The position numbers and the translations under genes were made by a program. The notes beneath the pieces were generated by a model. That model made no database searches, was not told the DNA's origin, and was given only the letters and a program-made list of their open reading frames with translations. Shown here one piece after another: positions 33,194-42,229 of a DNA stretch of 64,000 bases; within the stretch, counting starts at the first letter, position 1; the number at the start of each line of letters is the position of its first letter. This DNA is from Streptomyces sp. SAI-127 (GTDB lineage: Bacteria; Actinomycetota; Actinomycetes; Streptomycetales; Streptomycetaceae): assembly GCF_029894425.1 (NCBI RefSeq), contig NZ_JARXYJ010000001.1:9907769-9971768 (forward strand), read 5' to 3'.

Positions 33194-33774
33194 AGTGCCG
33201 GAACAGGGAGGAGCAAGGACACCTTCGGGCCCGCTTCCCGGGTCGGCGTCGGCTCCATGGCCCGCGCCGTCGTACGGGTCCGGCTGGTGGCGAAGACGAA
33301 CAGGCGCAGTACCAGGAAACGCCCGATACCGGCGAGCCCGGCGGCGCCGAGGTAAGCAACCTGCTCGTAGAGCGCTCCGGCCGACGGCTGCACCAGGTGC
33401 AGGACGAGAACCGCGGCGGAGGTCACCGCGAACGCTGCCGCGGCCGATCCCGCCGACTGCCAGTGCTGGCGCCACCCGGCGTGCCCTGTCCCGAAGGTGA
33501 AGCGTGCGTGGAGCTCCGTGCCGAGGGCCGTGGAGGCGACGGTGATCAGCGCGTTCGCCGCAGCCCAGGGCATCAGTCCCGCGAGCCCCGCCACGGCGGC
33601 GCTGGAAGCGACCCCGACACCGCCGCCGAAGAGGACGAACCGGGCGAAGGAGGCGAGAGGGCCGGGGGCGCCCGGGGTGTGTCGCTCCGCGGCCGTATCG
33701 ATCTCCATACGCACCACGCGCCGCGCCTCGTCGACCCTCCGCGGCTTCGGCTTCGGCGAGACCAGCGACTTCAT
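33190..33774 (-). CDS. GtrA-like membrane protein
   Basis: A 194-aa protein with a basic cytosolic N-terminus followed by four hydrophobic helices. FARFVLFGGGVGVASSAAVA starts the domain, ELHARFTFG corresponds to the conserved R-x-x-x-F loop, and GRFLVLRLFVF closes it. GtrA-family proteins are implicated in flipping or presenting lipid-linked sugars. The ATG has AAAGAGG upstream. The upstream region shared with the SDR gene contains repeated operator-like motifs. Confidence 0.82.
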   Translation of the reverse strand: MKSLVSPKPKPRRVDEARRVVRMEIDTAAERHTPGAPGPLASFARFVLFGGGVGVASSAAVAGLAGLMPWAAANALITVASTALGTELHARFTFGTGHAGWRQHWQSAGSAAAAFAVTSAAVLVLHLVQPSAGALYEQVAYLGAAGLAGIGRFLVLRLFVFATSRTRTTARAMEPTPTREAGPKVSLLLPVPAL

Positions 33775-33835
33775 GGGATGCCTCTTTCGGGCCGGCGGGT
33801 TCGCAGGACGCTGCACCTGGCGCTCCTGAACCTTT

Positions 33836-34047
33836 AAATTACGACCATACGACAATAAGCAAGGAGTCCGCTCGCGGGCAAGGGTCTGATCCGATTTGAA
33901 TTATGACCGTACTCACATGGGGGGGGCGGGGCCGTCGAGCCTCGCTGCACCGCACCCCACGCTTCCAGGATTGCCGGACGCGACCACTTGCCATCGACGG
34001 GCGACCACTCTATGGTCGTACGAACGTAAGACATACGGACGTAATTC
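33836..34047. promoter_or_regulatory. Divergent control region with four related operator-like motifs
   Basis: Four copies of a GAATTAYGWCCRTAYG-like motif lie between the GtrA (minus) and SDR (plus) genes. Two are on the plus strand: AAATTACGACCATACG (33836-33851) and GAATTATGACCGTAC (33898-33912). Two are inverted: TATGGTCGTACG (34011-34022) and CATACGGACGTAATTC (34032-34047). The region is unusually AT-rich. This looks like a multi-site operator for a TetR- or similar-type regulator that is not encoded adjacently. Confidence 0.6.
33988..34016 (+). promoter_or_regulatory. HrdB/sigma70-type promoter of the SDR gene
   Basis: TTGCCA (33988-33993), 17 nt, TATGGT (34011-34016). The -10 lies inside the third operator-like motif and the fourth motif would sit just after the start of transcription, fitting repression by a DNA-binding protein. 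Confidence 0.5.
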
Positions 34048-34064
34048 AAATCTGGGAGCTCGTG

Positions 34065-34880
34065 ATGGCGACAACTCGACCGGTGGCGCTCGTGACAGGT
34101 GCCTCTTCGGGGATCGGCAAGGAGACGGCCCGCGCTTTCGCCGCGGCGGGTTTCGAGGTGATCGGAACCGGCCGCAGGACCTCCGGGCTCACCCCGCCCG
34201 CCGGGGTGACGTACCTCGACCTCGACGTGGGCAGTGACGAGTCGGCCACCGCCGCGGTCGCTGAGGTGGTCGACCGGTTCGGACGCATCGACGTGCTGGT
34301 CAACAACGCCGGCATCGGCGCGTCCGGCGCCGTCGAGGAGAACTCACTCGCCCAGGCCGAGAACGTCCTGAACATCAACATCCTGGGTGTCATCCGCATG
34401 ACGAAGGCCGTCCTGCCGCACATGCGCGCCCAGGGCAGCGGACGCGTCATCAACATCTCGTCCGTCCTGGGCGTCGCCCCCCAGCCCTTCATGGCCCTCT
34501 ACGTCGCATCGAAGCACGCCATCGAGGGCTACTCCGAGTCGCTGGACCACGAGGTCCGCGAGCACGGCGTGCGGGTCCTGCTCGTCCAGCCCGCCTACAC
34601 CAGGACCAGCTTCGACGCCAACGCCGCGCAGCCCGACACTCCGTTGCCGTTGTACGCGGAGCGCCGACGCGCCTTCGACGAGATGGTCGCGGAGGCGATG
34701 GAGAAGGGCGACGACCCCGCCGTCGTCGCCAAGGTGATCGTCACCGCGGCCACCGACAAGAAGCCGAAGCTGCGCTACACCGCCGGCCCGCTGGCCTCAC
34801 GCGTCACCACCGCGCGCCGCCTCGTCCCCGCCGGAACGTTCGACAAGCAGATCCGCAAGAACAATCGCCTGCCCGCCTGA
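34065..34880 (+). CDS. Short-chain dehydrogenase/reductase (SDR)
   Basis: A 271-aa classical SDR. The cofactor motif is LVTGASSGIGKETARAF, then DVLVNNAGIGASG, and the catalytic residues are in VINISSVLGVAP and LYVASKHAIEGYSES (Ser, Tyr-x-x-x-Lys). The length and C-terminal region resemble oxidoreductases with wide substrate range. GGGAG is 5-9 nt upstream of the ATG. The repeat-rich promoter region suggests tight local control. The substrate is unknown. Confidence 0.92.
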   Translation: MATTRPVALVTGASSGIGKETARAFAAAGFEVIGTGRRTSGLTPPAGVTYLDLDVGSDESATAAVAEVVDRFGRIDVLVNNAGIGASGAVEENSLAQAENVLNINILGVIRMTKAVLPHMRAQGSGRVINISSVLGVAPQPFMALYVASKHAIEGYSESLDHEVREHGVRVLLVQPAYTRTSFDANAAQPDTPLPLYAERRRAFDEMVAEAMEKGDDPAVVAKVIVTAATDKKPKLRYTAGPLASRVTTARRLVPAGTFDKQIRKNNRLPA

Positions 34881-34959
34881 CACCCCGGATCGACGGCTTC
34901 GGCACGCCTGAACGGGATTGACGACTTGGTCCCGGACCGCCTTCCGTAGCGACGAGGTC

Positions 34960-35011
34960 TCGCCCCAGGCCCTTGTCCCGGCCGAGCGGGTGTGTCCGGT
35001 GCCTGGGGCGA
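34960..35011. terminator. Bidirectional terminator-like inverted repeat
   Basis: TCGCCCCAGGC (34960-34970) and GCCTGGGGCGA (35001-35011) are perfect 11-bp arms around a 30-nt loop. They lie between the convergent SDR and LAETG-protein genes. Confidence 0.6.
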
Positions 35012-35057
35012 AACTGCCGGATGCCTCACCGCGTGGCGGTGCCGGCTGCGGTCCTGG

Positions 35058-35984
35058 TCAGGAGCGCCGTGTGCGGCGGGTGCCGTAGAGAGCGGCCGCC
35101 CCGAGGGCGATCACCGCGGCCGCGCCGCCTGCTATGAGGCCGACCGGTGCGCTCGAACCGGTCTCGGCCAGGGGCGGGGTGCTGTCGCTGGGCGAGGGCG
35201 CCGGGGAGGTGGGGGGCGTCGACTCCAGCGGAGGGACGTCCGGGGTGGTGGGCGGTGTGGAGGAGGAGGGTGGCGGGGTCGTCGACGTGGCGGGCGGAGT
35301 CGTCTCGTCCGCGGGCGGCTGGCTGGCGGGCGGGCTGCTCGGGCTGTCCGGTGTGGACGGGGAGGCCGGGGGCGTGGGGGAGTTCGGCTCCTCGGGGGTG
35401 CACGACTTGTCGCCGCCGTTCCACGCCGCGATCAGGTGGTAGGGCGTGACGACGTTGTCGGGCTGGTAGGGCGCGGGCCCATGACCGTCGCCCGACTCGC
35501 CGTCGTAGATGACGTCGTCGCCGTACAGGTCGATCTGCCCGTAGCAGTCCGGCGTCTTCACCGTGAGCTTCTGCCAGGTCCGCTTGGCGTCGTCGGCGCC
35601 GGGGAGGTCCTCGGTGCCGAGATAGACCGTGGCGTGGTCGACGAGGGTCTGGAGACCGGAGGTGTACCAGTTGGGACCCTCGGTGGTGTATTCGGCCAGT
35701 GAGACCGGGTACTTGCAGCCCTCGCCGACCGTCTGCCCCGGAGCCAGCCGCACCTCGACGGTGCCGGGAGCGGTGGACCACTGGTGGAAGCCGCCCTGTG
35801 AGGTCCAGTCGGCACCCACCGGCTTCCCGGCGGCGTCGACGAGGCGGTACTGAACCGTGGCCGTCTGGCAGCCGCCCGCGGGTGTGGCGCTGGCGGCAGT
35901 GGCCCCGAACAGGGGAGTGGCAGTGGCGATGAAGGCGGTTGCGGCAACGGCGGCCGACATTCTGGAGCGTGAAAGGCGCGTCAA
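35058..35984 (-). CDS. LAETG sortase-anchored surface protein
   Basis: A 308-aa secreted protein. A basic n-region (TRLSRSR) and hydrophobic core (AAVAATAFIATATPLFGA) form a Sec signal. The globular part (about 35-190) has four Cys and starts GGCQTATVQYRLVDAAGKPV. A long Pro/Ser/Thr-rich wall-spanning stalk follows. The C-terminus ends with the sorting signal LAETG, a hydrophobic helix and RRTRRS. LAxTG is typical for Streptomyces class E sortases; no sortase gene lies nearby. I prefer the TTG at 35984 (AGGA upstream) because it supplies the basic n-region; ATG 35960 is the alternative. Confidence 0.85.
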   Translation of the reverse strand: MTRLSRSRMSAAVAATAFIATATPLFGATAASATPAGGCQTATVQYRLVDAAGKPVGADWTSQGGFHQWSTAPGTVEVRLAPGQTVGEGCKYPVSLAEYTTEGPNWYTSGLQTLVDHATVYLGTEDLPGADDAKRTWQKLTVKTPDCYGQIDLYGDDVIYDGESGDGHGPAPYQPDNVVTPYHLIAAWNGGDKSCTPEEPNSPTPPASPSTPDSPSSPPASQPPADETTPPATSTTPPPSSSTPPTTPDVPPLESTPPTSPAPSPSDSTPPLAETGSSAPVGLIAGGAAAVIALGAAALYGTRRTRRS

Positions 35985-36120
35985 GTTATGTCCTGGCGGA
36001 TTCGTGAGTGTGGGAGGTGGCAGGACGCGAGCAGCCGCGGCAGGCGAAGAGTGGGAATTCAACCCGTGGCTGAGCCACTCGCGTCACTTCGCTCGCTTCA
36101 GTGACAGTGAGCGAGCCGCA

Positions 36121-36150
36121 TTCTTGTCGCTCTTCACAACTCCCGTCAAT
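36121..36150 (-). promoter_or_regulatory. Candidate promoter of the LAETG protein gene
   Basis: Read on the minus strand, TTGACG (36150-36145), 18 nt, AAGAAT (36126-36121). It lies about 135 nt upstream of the start codon, in a 253-bp gap downstream of the LRR gene. Confidence 0.4.
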
Positions 36151-36237
36151 CTTTCACGAGTTCGGCACACGGTGGCGTCCTGGCTTGCGAGTTCTGCCCT
36201 GGTATCCACGGGCGGCCACGACAGGATGCGGGTGCTT

Positions 36238-38376
36238 TCAGGAAGCGTCCGAGGCGAGTGGCGGCGGCCAACCGATGTCGCCCTCGATCATGCGGCGGGC
36301 GAAGTTCTGGGCCTCGGCGATGAACTCGGCGTGCCGGGCCGCACGTTCGGTGCGGAAGTCGTACTCGGCGCGTTCGTCGTCCGAACCGTCGGTGTCGGTG
36401 TCGTCCCCGTCGTCGTCGAGTTGCTCCATGTCGAGGTGCGTGAGGAACGCGGCCAGTTCGGGCCGGGTTGTGGAGGCCGACGCGAGCTCCTGCCGCCTGA
36501 GGGAGGGGAATCCGCTGGAGTACCGCGCGCCGTGGTACTCGTCGACGATGCCGAGGAAGATCGCGTCGAGGCTGGGGAACGTCGCACGGTCGAGCATCAG
36601 CGCCGGCAACTGTGTGCCGTTCCCGCGCGCGTGGGCGTTCCAGCAGTCCTGTTCCAGGTCGAGTTCGAGGAGGCGTTGGGCCGCTCCGGAGGAGGCCAGT
36701 GCGGTCAGTGCGTCGTCTGTCAGGACGTTGTCGTGCAGGTTCAGTTCCCACAGCTGCGGCAGGGCGGCCCACGAGGCGAGTGCTCTCGCGCCGCGTGAGC
36801 CGATGCTGTTGTAGGCCAGGGAAACGCTGTGGAGACAGGGAGCCGAGACGGTGGTTGCGAGGGCTTCGATGTCGTCCTCACCGAGTCCGCAGTCGGCGGC
36901 GTCGACCGTGCGCAGTGTGCGCCAGACAGGGGCGTCGCGCAGGGGTGCGGGCCAGCTGCCGACCGGATTGCCCGCCAGGCCGAGGCCGCCCAGCTTGTGC
37001 AGCCGTTCGGACGTCATCAACGCCGTGAGCCCGTTCACGGTGAGTCCGGTGGCCGCCATGTTCAGGTAGGTGAGCGTGCCGGCGTTGGGGGACGAAGCCC
37101 AGGCCGCGGCGCCCGCGTCACCGACCGGTTGGACCTCCGGCCGCCCGTAGTACGGCGAGCCGCTTTCCCGGCCGCTCAGGTCGAGGTGCTCCAGTACGGG
37201 CATCCGGACGTCGGCGGCCAGCTGCCGGGCACCCTTGGCGCCGAGGTGATTACGGCTCACATCGAGGTGGCGCAGGCGTGGAAAGGCGCCGGCGGCTGCG
37301 AAGGCCGCGGCCGTGACGTCCGTGGCGACGAGATCGGCGAGTTTCAGCTTCTCGATGCGGTCGCGGTCGAGGCTTTCGAGGACACGCGAGATGGTCGCGT
37401 CGCCGACGGGTAGCAGTTCGAGGGTCAGCTCGGTCAGCTGTCGCAGTACGCCGCTGCCGACGAGGGCATCGATGCCGAGGGCACCGAGCCCCTCCCGGCC
37501 GAGTCCCATCGCCGTGCCCCGCACCGTCAGACTGTGCAGGCTCGCCAGGTCGGCGCACGCGAAGAACTCCTCGCACGCCTCGTCGTCCTGATCGATGACG
37601 TTGCCGAAGTACGGCTTCCACAGCGGCTGGCGTCCGTTCTTCCCACAACGGAATCCGATCGACAGCTGCTCCAGCCGGGCGAGTTCCGCACAGTCGGCGA
37701 GCTCCCTCGCCTCACTGAGGTCGCACACGAGCACGTCGGCGGAGCGCAGGTCCGGCACCAGCCCCGTGCGCATCAAGTGGACCAGGTCGGGTGCCCGTAG
37801 CCCCGCGTGCCGCAGCCGCCACGCCGGGCCACCGGGCGGTCGGAACGGCGGCTTGTCGAAGTGCCACATATCTTCGCGAACGCTCACCAGGTCCAGCGAC
37901 TCGAGCCTCGCGAGAGCGGCGCGGCCGGCGAGTCTTGTGAGCAACGCGCTGTCCATGCCGGTGAGGCCGCCGACCTGGATCGACCGCAGATCCTCCCAGT
38001 GCTCCACGGTCTCGGCCAAGGACGCGAGTTGGTCACTCGCGTACCACCCCAGGTCGAGATGGGTGACCCCGCGCACTTCGGACCGGGACCGGGGATCCGG
38101 CAGGGCGGCATCGAGGATGCCGTCCCGCGCCGACTGGAGCCCCAGGGACCGTACGAGCCCCCATGTCGGCTTCGTGTGACCGGCCTCCAGGGCAGCGAGC
38201 CAGGACCAGGGTGCCTCGCGCATCCGGTCGGGCCACGAAGCCAGCCGCTCGTGGCACAGGGAGACGAGGCCCGCGGGACTGCCCGCACGGACGAGAGCAG
38301 CGCACAGAGCACGGAACGCGAGCTTGCTCGGCGGTCCGCCCAGTATCCGTTCGATCTCGGCGTCGTAGTCGATCAC
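36238..38376 (-). CDS. Leucine-rich repeat protein (ribonuclease-inhibitor-like)
   Basis: A 712-aa cytosolic protein without a signal peptide or membrane span. The N-terminal 70 residues (DYDAEIERILGGPPSKLAF, then LVRAGSPAGLVSLCHERLAS) resemble the repeat-companion domain found before bacterial LRRs. The rest has irregular 24-30-residue LRRs (FPRLRHLDVSRNHLGAKGAR, LPQLWELNLHDNVLTDDALT, TLTYLNMAATGLTVNGLTAL). An acidic stretch (QLDDDGDDTDTDGSDDE) lies near the C-terminus. No enzymatic domain is visible, so it is probably a protein-interaction scaffold. The GTG start has no ribosome-binding site and is preceded by TACGTT 6 nt away, suggesting a leaderless message. Confidence 0.82.
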   Translation of the reverse strand: MIDYDAEIERILGGPPSKLAFRALCAALVRAGSPAGLVSLCHERLASWPDRMREAPWSWLAALEAGHTKPTWGLVRSLGLQSARDGILDAALPDPRSRSEVRGVTHLDLGWYASDQLASLAETVEHWEDLRSIQVGGLTGMDSALLTRLAGRAALARLESLDLVSVREDMWHFDKPPFRPPGGPAWRLRHAGLRAPDLVHLMRTGLVPDLRSADVLVCDLSEARELADCAELARLEQLSIGFRCGKNGRQPLWKPYFGNVIDQDDEACEEFFACADLASLHSLTVRGTAMGLGREGLGALGIDALVGSGVLRQLTELTLELLPVGDATISRVLESLDRDRIEKLKLADLVATDVTAAAFAAAGAFPRLRHLDVSRNHLGAKGARQLAADVRMPVLEHLDLSGRESGSPYYGRPEVQPVGDAGAAAWASSPNAGTLTYLNMAATGLTVNGLTALMTSERLHKLGGLGLAGNPVGSWPAPLRDAPVWRTLRTVDAADCGLGEDDIEALATTVSAPCLHSVSLAYNSIGSRGARALASWAALPQLWELNLHDNVLTDDALTALASSGAAQRLLELDLEQDCWNAHARGNGTQLPALMLDRATFPSLDAIFLGIVDEYHGARYSSGFPSLRRQELASASTTRPELAAFLTHLDMEQLDDDGDDTDTDGSDDERAEYDFRTERAARHAEFIAEAQNFARRMIEGDIGWPPPLASDAS

Positions 38377-38496
38377 GGTCGTAACGTATTACAGCGCGAC
38401 GGGACCACCCGTCGAAGGCCCTCGGAGCCGGCGGTTGCCGGGGCTCGGCCGGGTACGACATGGGTGGGACAAGCCGTCTTCGGAGGAGATGAACGG

Positions 38497-39513
38497 ATGA
38501 GAATCGTCGTGACGGGTGCGTCCGGGTTCCTCGGACGGCTGCTGGTCGGCGCGTTGTCGAGGGCGGGGGCCTTCGGCGGTGAGCCGATCAGCCGTCTGGT
38601 GCTGGTCGACCGCGTGGCCTGGCCCGACGACTCGCAAGATGCCGGGGTGCCGGTCCAGGTGGTGCACGGGGAGCTGCGCGAGCACCTGGACACGGTCTTC
38701 GCCGAGCCGGTGGACGTGCTGTTCCATCTCGCCGCCGCGGTGTCGGCCGAGTGCGAGGCCGACTTCGATCTCGGGATGCGCGCCAACGTGGACGCCACGC
38801 GCGCGCTGCTGGAGGCGGCGCGGGCGCAGTCCCGGGAGGGCGGGCCGGTGGTGCGGATGCTGTTCGCCAGCAGTATCGCCGTCTACGGCTCCCACCCGGC
38901 CCTGCCTCTGCCACCGGCGGTCAGCGAGACGACGGTGCCGGTACCGCGGTCGAGTTACGGCACCCAGAAGCTGATGTGCGAACAGCTGATCGCGGACTGC
39001 ACCCGCCGCGGTTTCATCGACGGGCGTGTCGTGCGGCTGATGACGGTGGCGGTACGTCCGGGCAGGCCCAACGCGGCCGCCTCGGGCTTCCTGTCCGGCA
39101 TCGTCCGTGAGCCGCTCGCCGGCCTGCCCGCCGTCTGCCCGGTGGATCCCGGCCTGAAGGTGGCCCTGTCCTCCCCTCGGCGCACCGTGGCGGGAATCCT
39201 CCGCGTCGCCGAGGCGGAACGCGGCACCGGACCGGGGCGCCTTGAGGGCCCGCTGCCGGTCAACCTGCCCGCCCTGACCGTCTCGGTCGCCGACATGCTC
39301 GCGACCCTGCGCCAGGTGGCGGGTGACACGGTCGCCGACCGGGTCACCCTCGCCCGTGACCCGGCGGTCGAAGCGATCGTCGGCTCATGGCCGGCGGTCT
39401 TCGACCACCAACGCGCCGCCGCACTGGGCCTCGGCCCCGACCCGAGCTTCCTGTCGGTGCTCCAGGACTACCTCACCGATCACCCCGACGCGGTCGCCAC
39501 CTCGTTGGACTGA
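38497..39513 (+). CDS. NAD-dependent epimerase/dehydratase, D-erythronate dehydrogenase (DenD)-like
   Basis: A 338-aa extended SDR. It opens with the Rossmann motif MRIVVTGASGFLGRLLVGAL and has the active-site ASSIAVYGSHPALPL and SSYGTQKLMCEQL (Tyr-x-x-x-Lys). MTVAVRPGRPNAAASGFLSG and FDHQRAAALGLGPDPSFLSV match the DenD-type subgroup, which oxidises D-erythronate, as I remember it. Other denD-pathway genes are not nearby, so the substrate is uncertain. GGAGGAG precedes the ATG. The last 34 nt overlap the convergent rph gene. Confidence 0.85.
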   Translation: MRIVVTGASGFLGRLLVGALSRAGAFGGEPISRLVLVDRVAWPDDSQDAGVPVQVVHGELREHLDTVFAEPVDVLFHLAAAVSAECEADFDLGMRANVDATRALLEAARAQSREGGPVVRMLFASSIAVYGSHPALPLPPAVSETTVPVPRSSYGTQKLMCEQLIADCTRRGFIDGRVVRLMTVAVRPGRPNAAASGFLSGIVREPLAGLPAVCPVDPGLKVALSSPRRTVAGILRVAEAERGTGPGRLEGPLPVNLPALTVSVADMLATLRQVAGDTVADRVTLARDPAVEAIVGSWPAVFDHQRAAALGLGPDPSFLSVLQDYLTDHPDAVATSLD

Positions 39514-42122
39514 CCTGCGGCAGACGGTGCCAGGATCTCGATGTACCCGTCGCTTCCGTGCACGCGGATCCGCTGTCCGTCCCGGATCCGGCGGGTGGCC
39601 TGTGCCACGCCCACGACGGCCGGCAAGCCGTACTCCCGGGCGATCACCGCGCCATGGGTCATCAGACCGCCCACCTCCGTCACCAGGCCCGCGATGCCCA
39701 CGAACAGCGGCGACCAGCTGGGGTCCGTGAAGGTCGTGACCAGGATGTCGCCCTCTTCCAGATCGGCCTCCGCGATGTCGAGGATGACGCGGGCCCTCCC
39801 CTCGATGGTCCCGGTGGAGACCGGGAGGCCGACCAGGGCGCCGGCCGGCACGTCGTCGCGCCGGTACGCCCCGCTGAGAGCCTCGCCGTCCGAGGTGAGG
39901 ACCCGGGGAGGTGTGAGCGCCTGGTACGAGCGGAACGCGTCCTTGCGCTGCCGGACGAGCTGGTCGTCCACCTGCTTCGAGCGCACGACGTCGTTGAACT
40001 CCTGGAAGGTGAGGTAGAAGACGTCTTCCTTGTCGGCGAGCACGCCCGCGTGAACGAGGCGCTCGGCCTCCGCCAGCAGGGCCTGCTTGTAGACGAAGTA
40101 GCGGCTGATGATGCCGTACTTCGGGTACTCCCGGTACCCGATGAAGGTGCGGACCCGCTCGATCATGCCCTTGGTCTCGACGGCCTTCCGTTCCCCGTCC
40201 GGCAGGGTCCGCAGGCGTGACAGCACGTCCTGTTCCTTCTGCTGCGCCTTCTGGCGCCCTTGCTCGAAACGCCGCTGGGCCGCGCCCTGTTCGAAGTTCC
40301 TGACGTTGTCGAGGATCACGGGAACGAGGGTGCTTGGGCGCTCGCGCCAACGCGGCCTGGTGATGTCGATCTCGCCGACGCAGCGCATGCCGTACCGGTC
40401 GAGGTAGGCCTCGATGGCATCGCGCGCTTCGGTCCCGCCCGGGAGCTTCGCCAGCTCGTCGAGGAACCCGTCGTCCTCGACGCCCTCCAGGAACCCGACC
40501 ACCTCCGGATGCGGGCGGATCGCGTCCGCGACGTCGAGCAGCGCGAGTCCCATCTCCGACGTGATGTTGCCGGGGGCGGACAGCGTCAGCGTGTCAGCCG
40601 CGTTCTTCTCGCCGAGCCACTCCTCCAGCTTGTCGTTGAGCCACCAGGTGGCCTCCATGCCCGCCATGATCACCTGAAGGTTCAGCGGATCACCGAGGAC
40701 TCGTTTGTGCTCCTCGAAGGCCTCCAGCAGGAAGTCGAACAGCGCCGGTCCGGTCTTTGTCCGGGCGTCGCGGCTGAGGGCGGCGACGGACGCCTGGCTG
40801 CGCTCGATCAGCCCGGTGACGATGGCCGGGTCGGTCTCGATCGGGGCAGGCGGGCTGCCGGCCGACGGCCTGCCCGGAGGCGCGTCCGGAAGCGACGGGA
40901 CGAAATCCTCGCGGTCGAGGACGGTCTCCAGCGCGTCCCGGACCAACGGATCGCCCTTCCCCATGAGGTCCAGCAGGCCGGCGCGGCTCGCGGGCGAGGC
41001 CAGACGCCGGGTGACGTCGACGAACAGCCTCCCGCCGGCCTCGTGCATCGGCACCATGGCCGTCAGCCGCCACATGGAGAGCCCCAAGGGCTTCATGGGG
41101 TCGGTCATCATCTGCTGATGACCGACGGAGACATAGACGTGGTTCTCCTGGTCACCGCTCTCGGGGACGGGGAACAGCGTGGTGATCGGCCGGCTCTGCA
41201 CGATGTGGAAATCGTCGTCGACCAGGCACCATTCGATGTCCTGCGGGCGGCCGAGGTGCGCTTCGATCCGCCGCCCGAGCCGCACGAGCCGGACCGCCTG
41301 CGCGTCCGTCAGCGCCGGCTGCTCCTGCCGCCGCGAGTCGATCCCCACTTCCTGTGTGCCGCCGGACGGCAGGGCGTGCACGGCACGCTGTTTGGCGGAG
41401 ATCGTCTTGGCCACGACTTCGCCGTGCCGCACCTTGAAGACGTCCGGGTTCACCAGACCGGAGACCAGGGCCTCGCCGAGGCCGAAGCCGGCGTCCACGG
41501 TGGCGACCGTCCGGTCGCCCGTGACGGGGTCCGCCGTGAACAGGATCCCGGCCGCGTGCGGGAAGACCATCTGCTGCACCACCACGGCCATGTGGACCGT
41601 ACGGTGGTCGATGCCGTTGCGTCGGCGGTAGATCACGGCCCGTTCGGTGAACAGTGAGGCCCAGCACCGGCTGATGTGCTGCAGGATCGCTGTCGGTCCC
41701 ACGACGTTCAAGTACGTGTCCTGCTGGCCGGCGAAGGAGGCCGTCGGCAGGTCCTCCGCCGTGGCGCTGGACCGCACGGCATAGGCGGCCTGCTCGCCGG
41801 ACCGGGCGAGCGCTTGAGTGATCGCCGCCGCGAGATCGCCCGGGATGGCGGTCTCTTCGATGGCCCGGCGGATCTCCGCGCTGAGTGTGCGGATCGCCTC
41901 CTGGTCGTCCGGGTCCACGCGCGACAGCTGATCGAGCCGCTCGTCGATCGACGGCGTCCGCGCCACGACCCGCCGGAAGGCGTCCGTCGTCACGCAGAAG
42001 CCCGCCGGCACGCGGATGCCGTCGATCCGGGACAGGGCGCCCAGGTGCGCGCCCTTGCCGCCTACGACAGCGATCTGACTCCCGTCAATCTCTTGAAGAT
42101 CCAGCACGCACCGCTCGGTCAT
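39480..42122 (-). CDS. rph: Rifamycin-inactivating phosphotransferase (RPH)
   Basis: An 880-aa three-domain dikinase related to PEP synthase. The N-terminal ATP-binding domain has VVGGKGAHLGALSRIDGI, YAVRSSATAEDLPTASFAGQ and DIEWCLVDDDFHIVQSRP. The central rifamycin-binding domain is long and helical (MDGMEATWWLN-like region, GEIDITRPRWRERPSTLVPV, FIGYREYPKYGIISRYFVYK). The C-terminal swivel domain carries the phospho-carrier His in TEVGGLMTHGAVIAREYGLP (about residue 823). The sequence closely follows RPH proteins, which transfer the beta-phosphate of ATP to rifamycin. ATG 42122 gives the usual MTER start; ATG 42185 would add 21 residues. A rifamycin-associated element lies upstream. Confidence 0.95.
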   Translation of the reverse strand: MTERCVLDLQEIDGSQIAVVGGKGAHLGALSRIDGIRVPAGFCVTTDAFRRVVARTPSIDERLDQLSRVDPDDQEAIRTLSAEIRRAIEETAIPGDLAAAITQALARSGEQAAYAVRSSATAEDLPTASFAGQQDTYLNVVGPTAILQHISRCWASLFTERAVIYRRRNGIDHRTVHMAVVVQQMVFPHAAGILFTADPVTGDRTVATVDAGFGLGEALVSGLVNPDVFKVRHGEVVAKTISAKQRAVHALPSGGTQEVGIDSRRQEQPALTDAQAVRLVRLGRRIEAHLGRPQDIEWCLVDDDFHIVQSRPITTLFPVPESGDQENHVYVSVGHQQMMTDPMKPLGLSMWRLTAMVPMHEAGGRLFVDVTRRLASPASRAGLLDLMGKGDPLVRDALETVLDREDFVPSLPDAPPGRPSAGSPPAPIETDPAIVTGLIERSQASVAALSRDARTKTGPALFDFLLEAFEEHKRVLGDPLNLQVIMAGMEATWWLNDKLEEWLGEKNAADTLTLSAPGNITSEMGLALLDVADAIRPHPEVVGFLEGVEDDGFLDELAKLPGGTEARDAIEAYLDRYGMRCVGEIDITRPRWRERPSTLVPVILDNVRNFEQGAAQRRFEQGRQKAQQKEQDVLSRLRTLPDGERKAVETKGMIERVRTFIGYREYPKYGIISRYFVYKQALLAEAERLVHAGVLADKEDVFYLTFQEFNDVVRSKQVDDQLVRQRKDAFRSYQALTPPRVLTSDGEALSGAYRRDDVPAGALVGLPVSTGTIEGRARVILDIAEADLEEGDILVTTFTDPSWSPLFVGIAGLVTEVGGLMTHGAVIAREYGLPAVVGVAQATRRIRDGQRIRVHGSDGYIEILAPSAAGQSNEVATASG

Positions 42123-42229
42123 CGCGATACCGTCCCCGGTTGTGTTCCCCGTCGACGAGTTGGTCGACAACAAGTCGTTCCCCATTTCCGCAGGTTGTGG
42201 CCTCGGCCGACGATTGTGCGCGACGACCC

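Noticed and set aside
34961..35010. Inverted repeat considered as an attachment site
   Set aside because: Its position between convergent stop codons is better explained as a bidirectional terminator.
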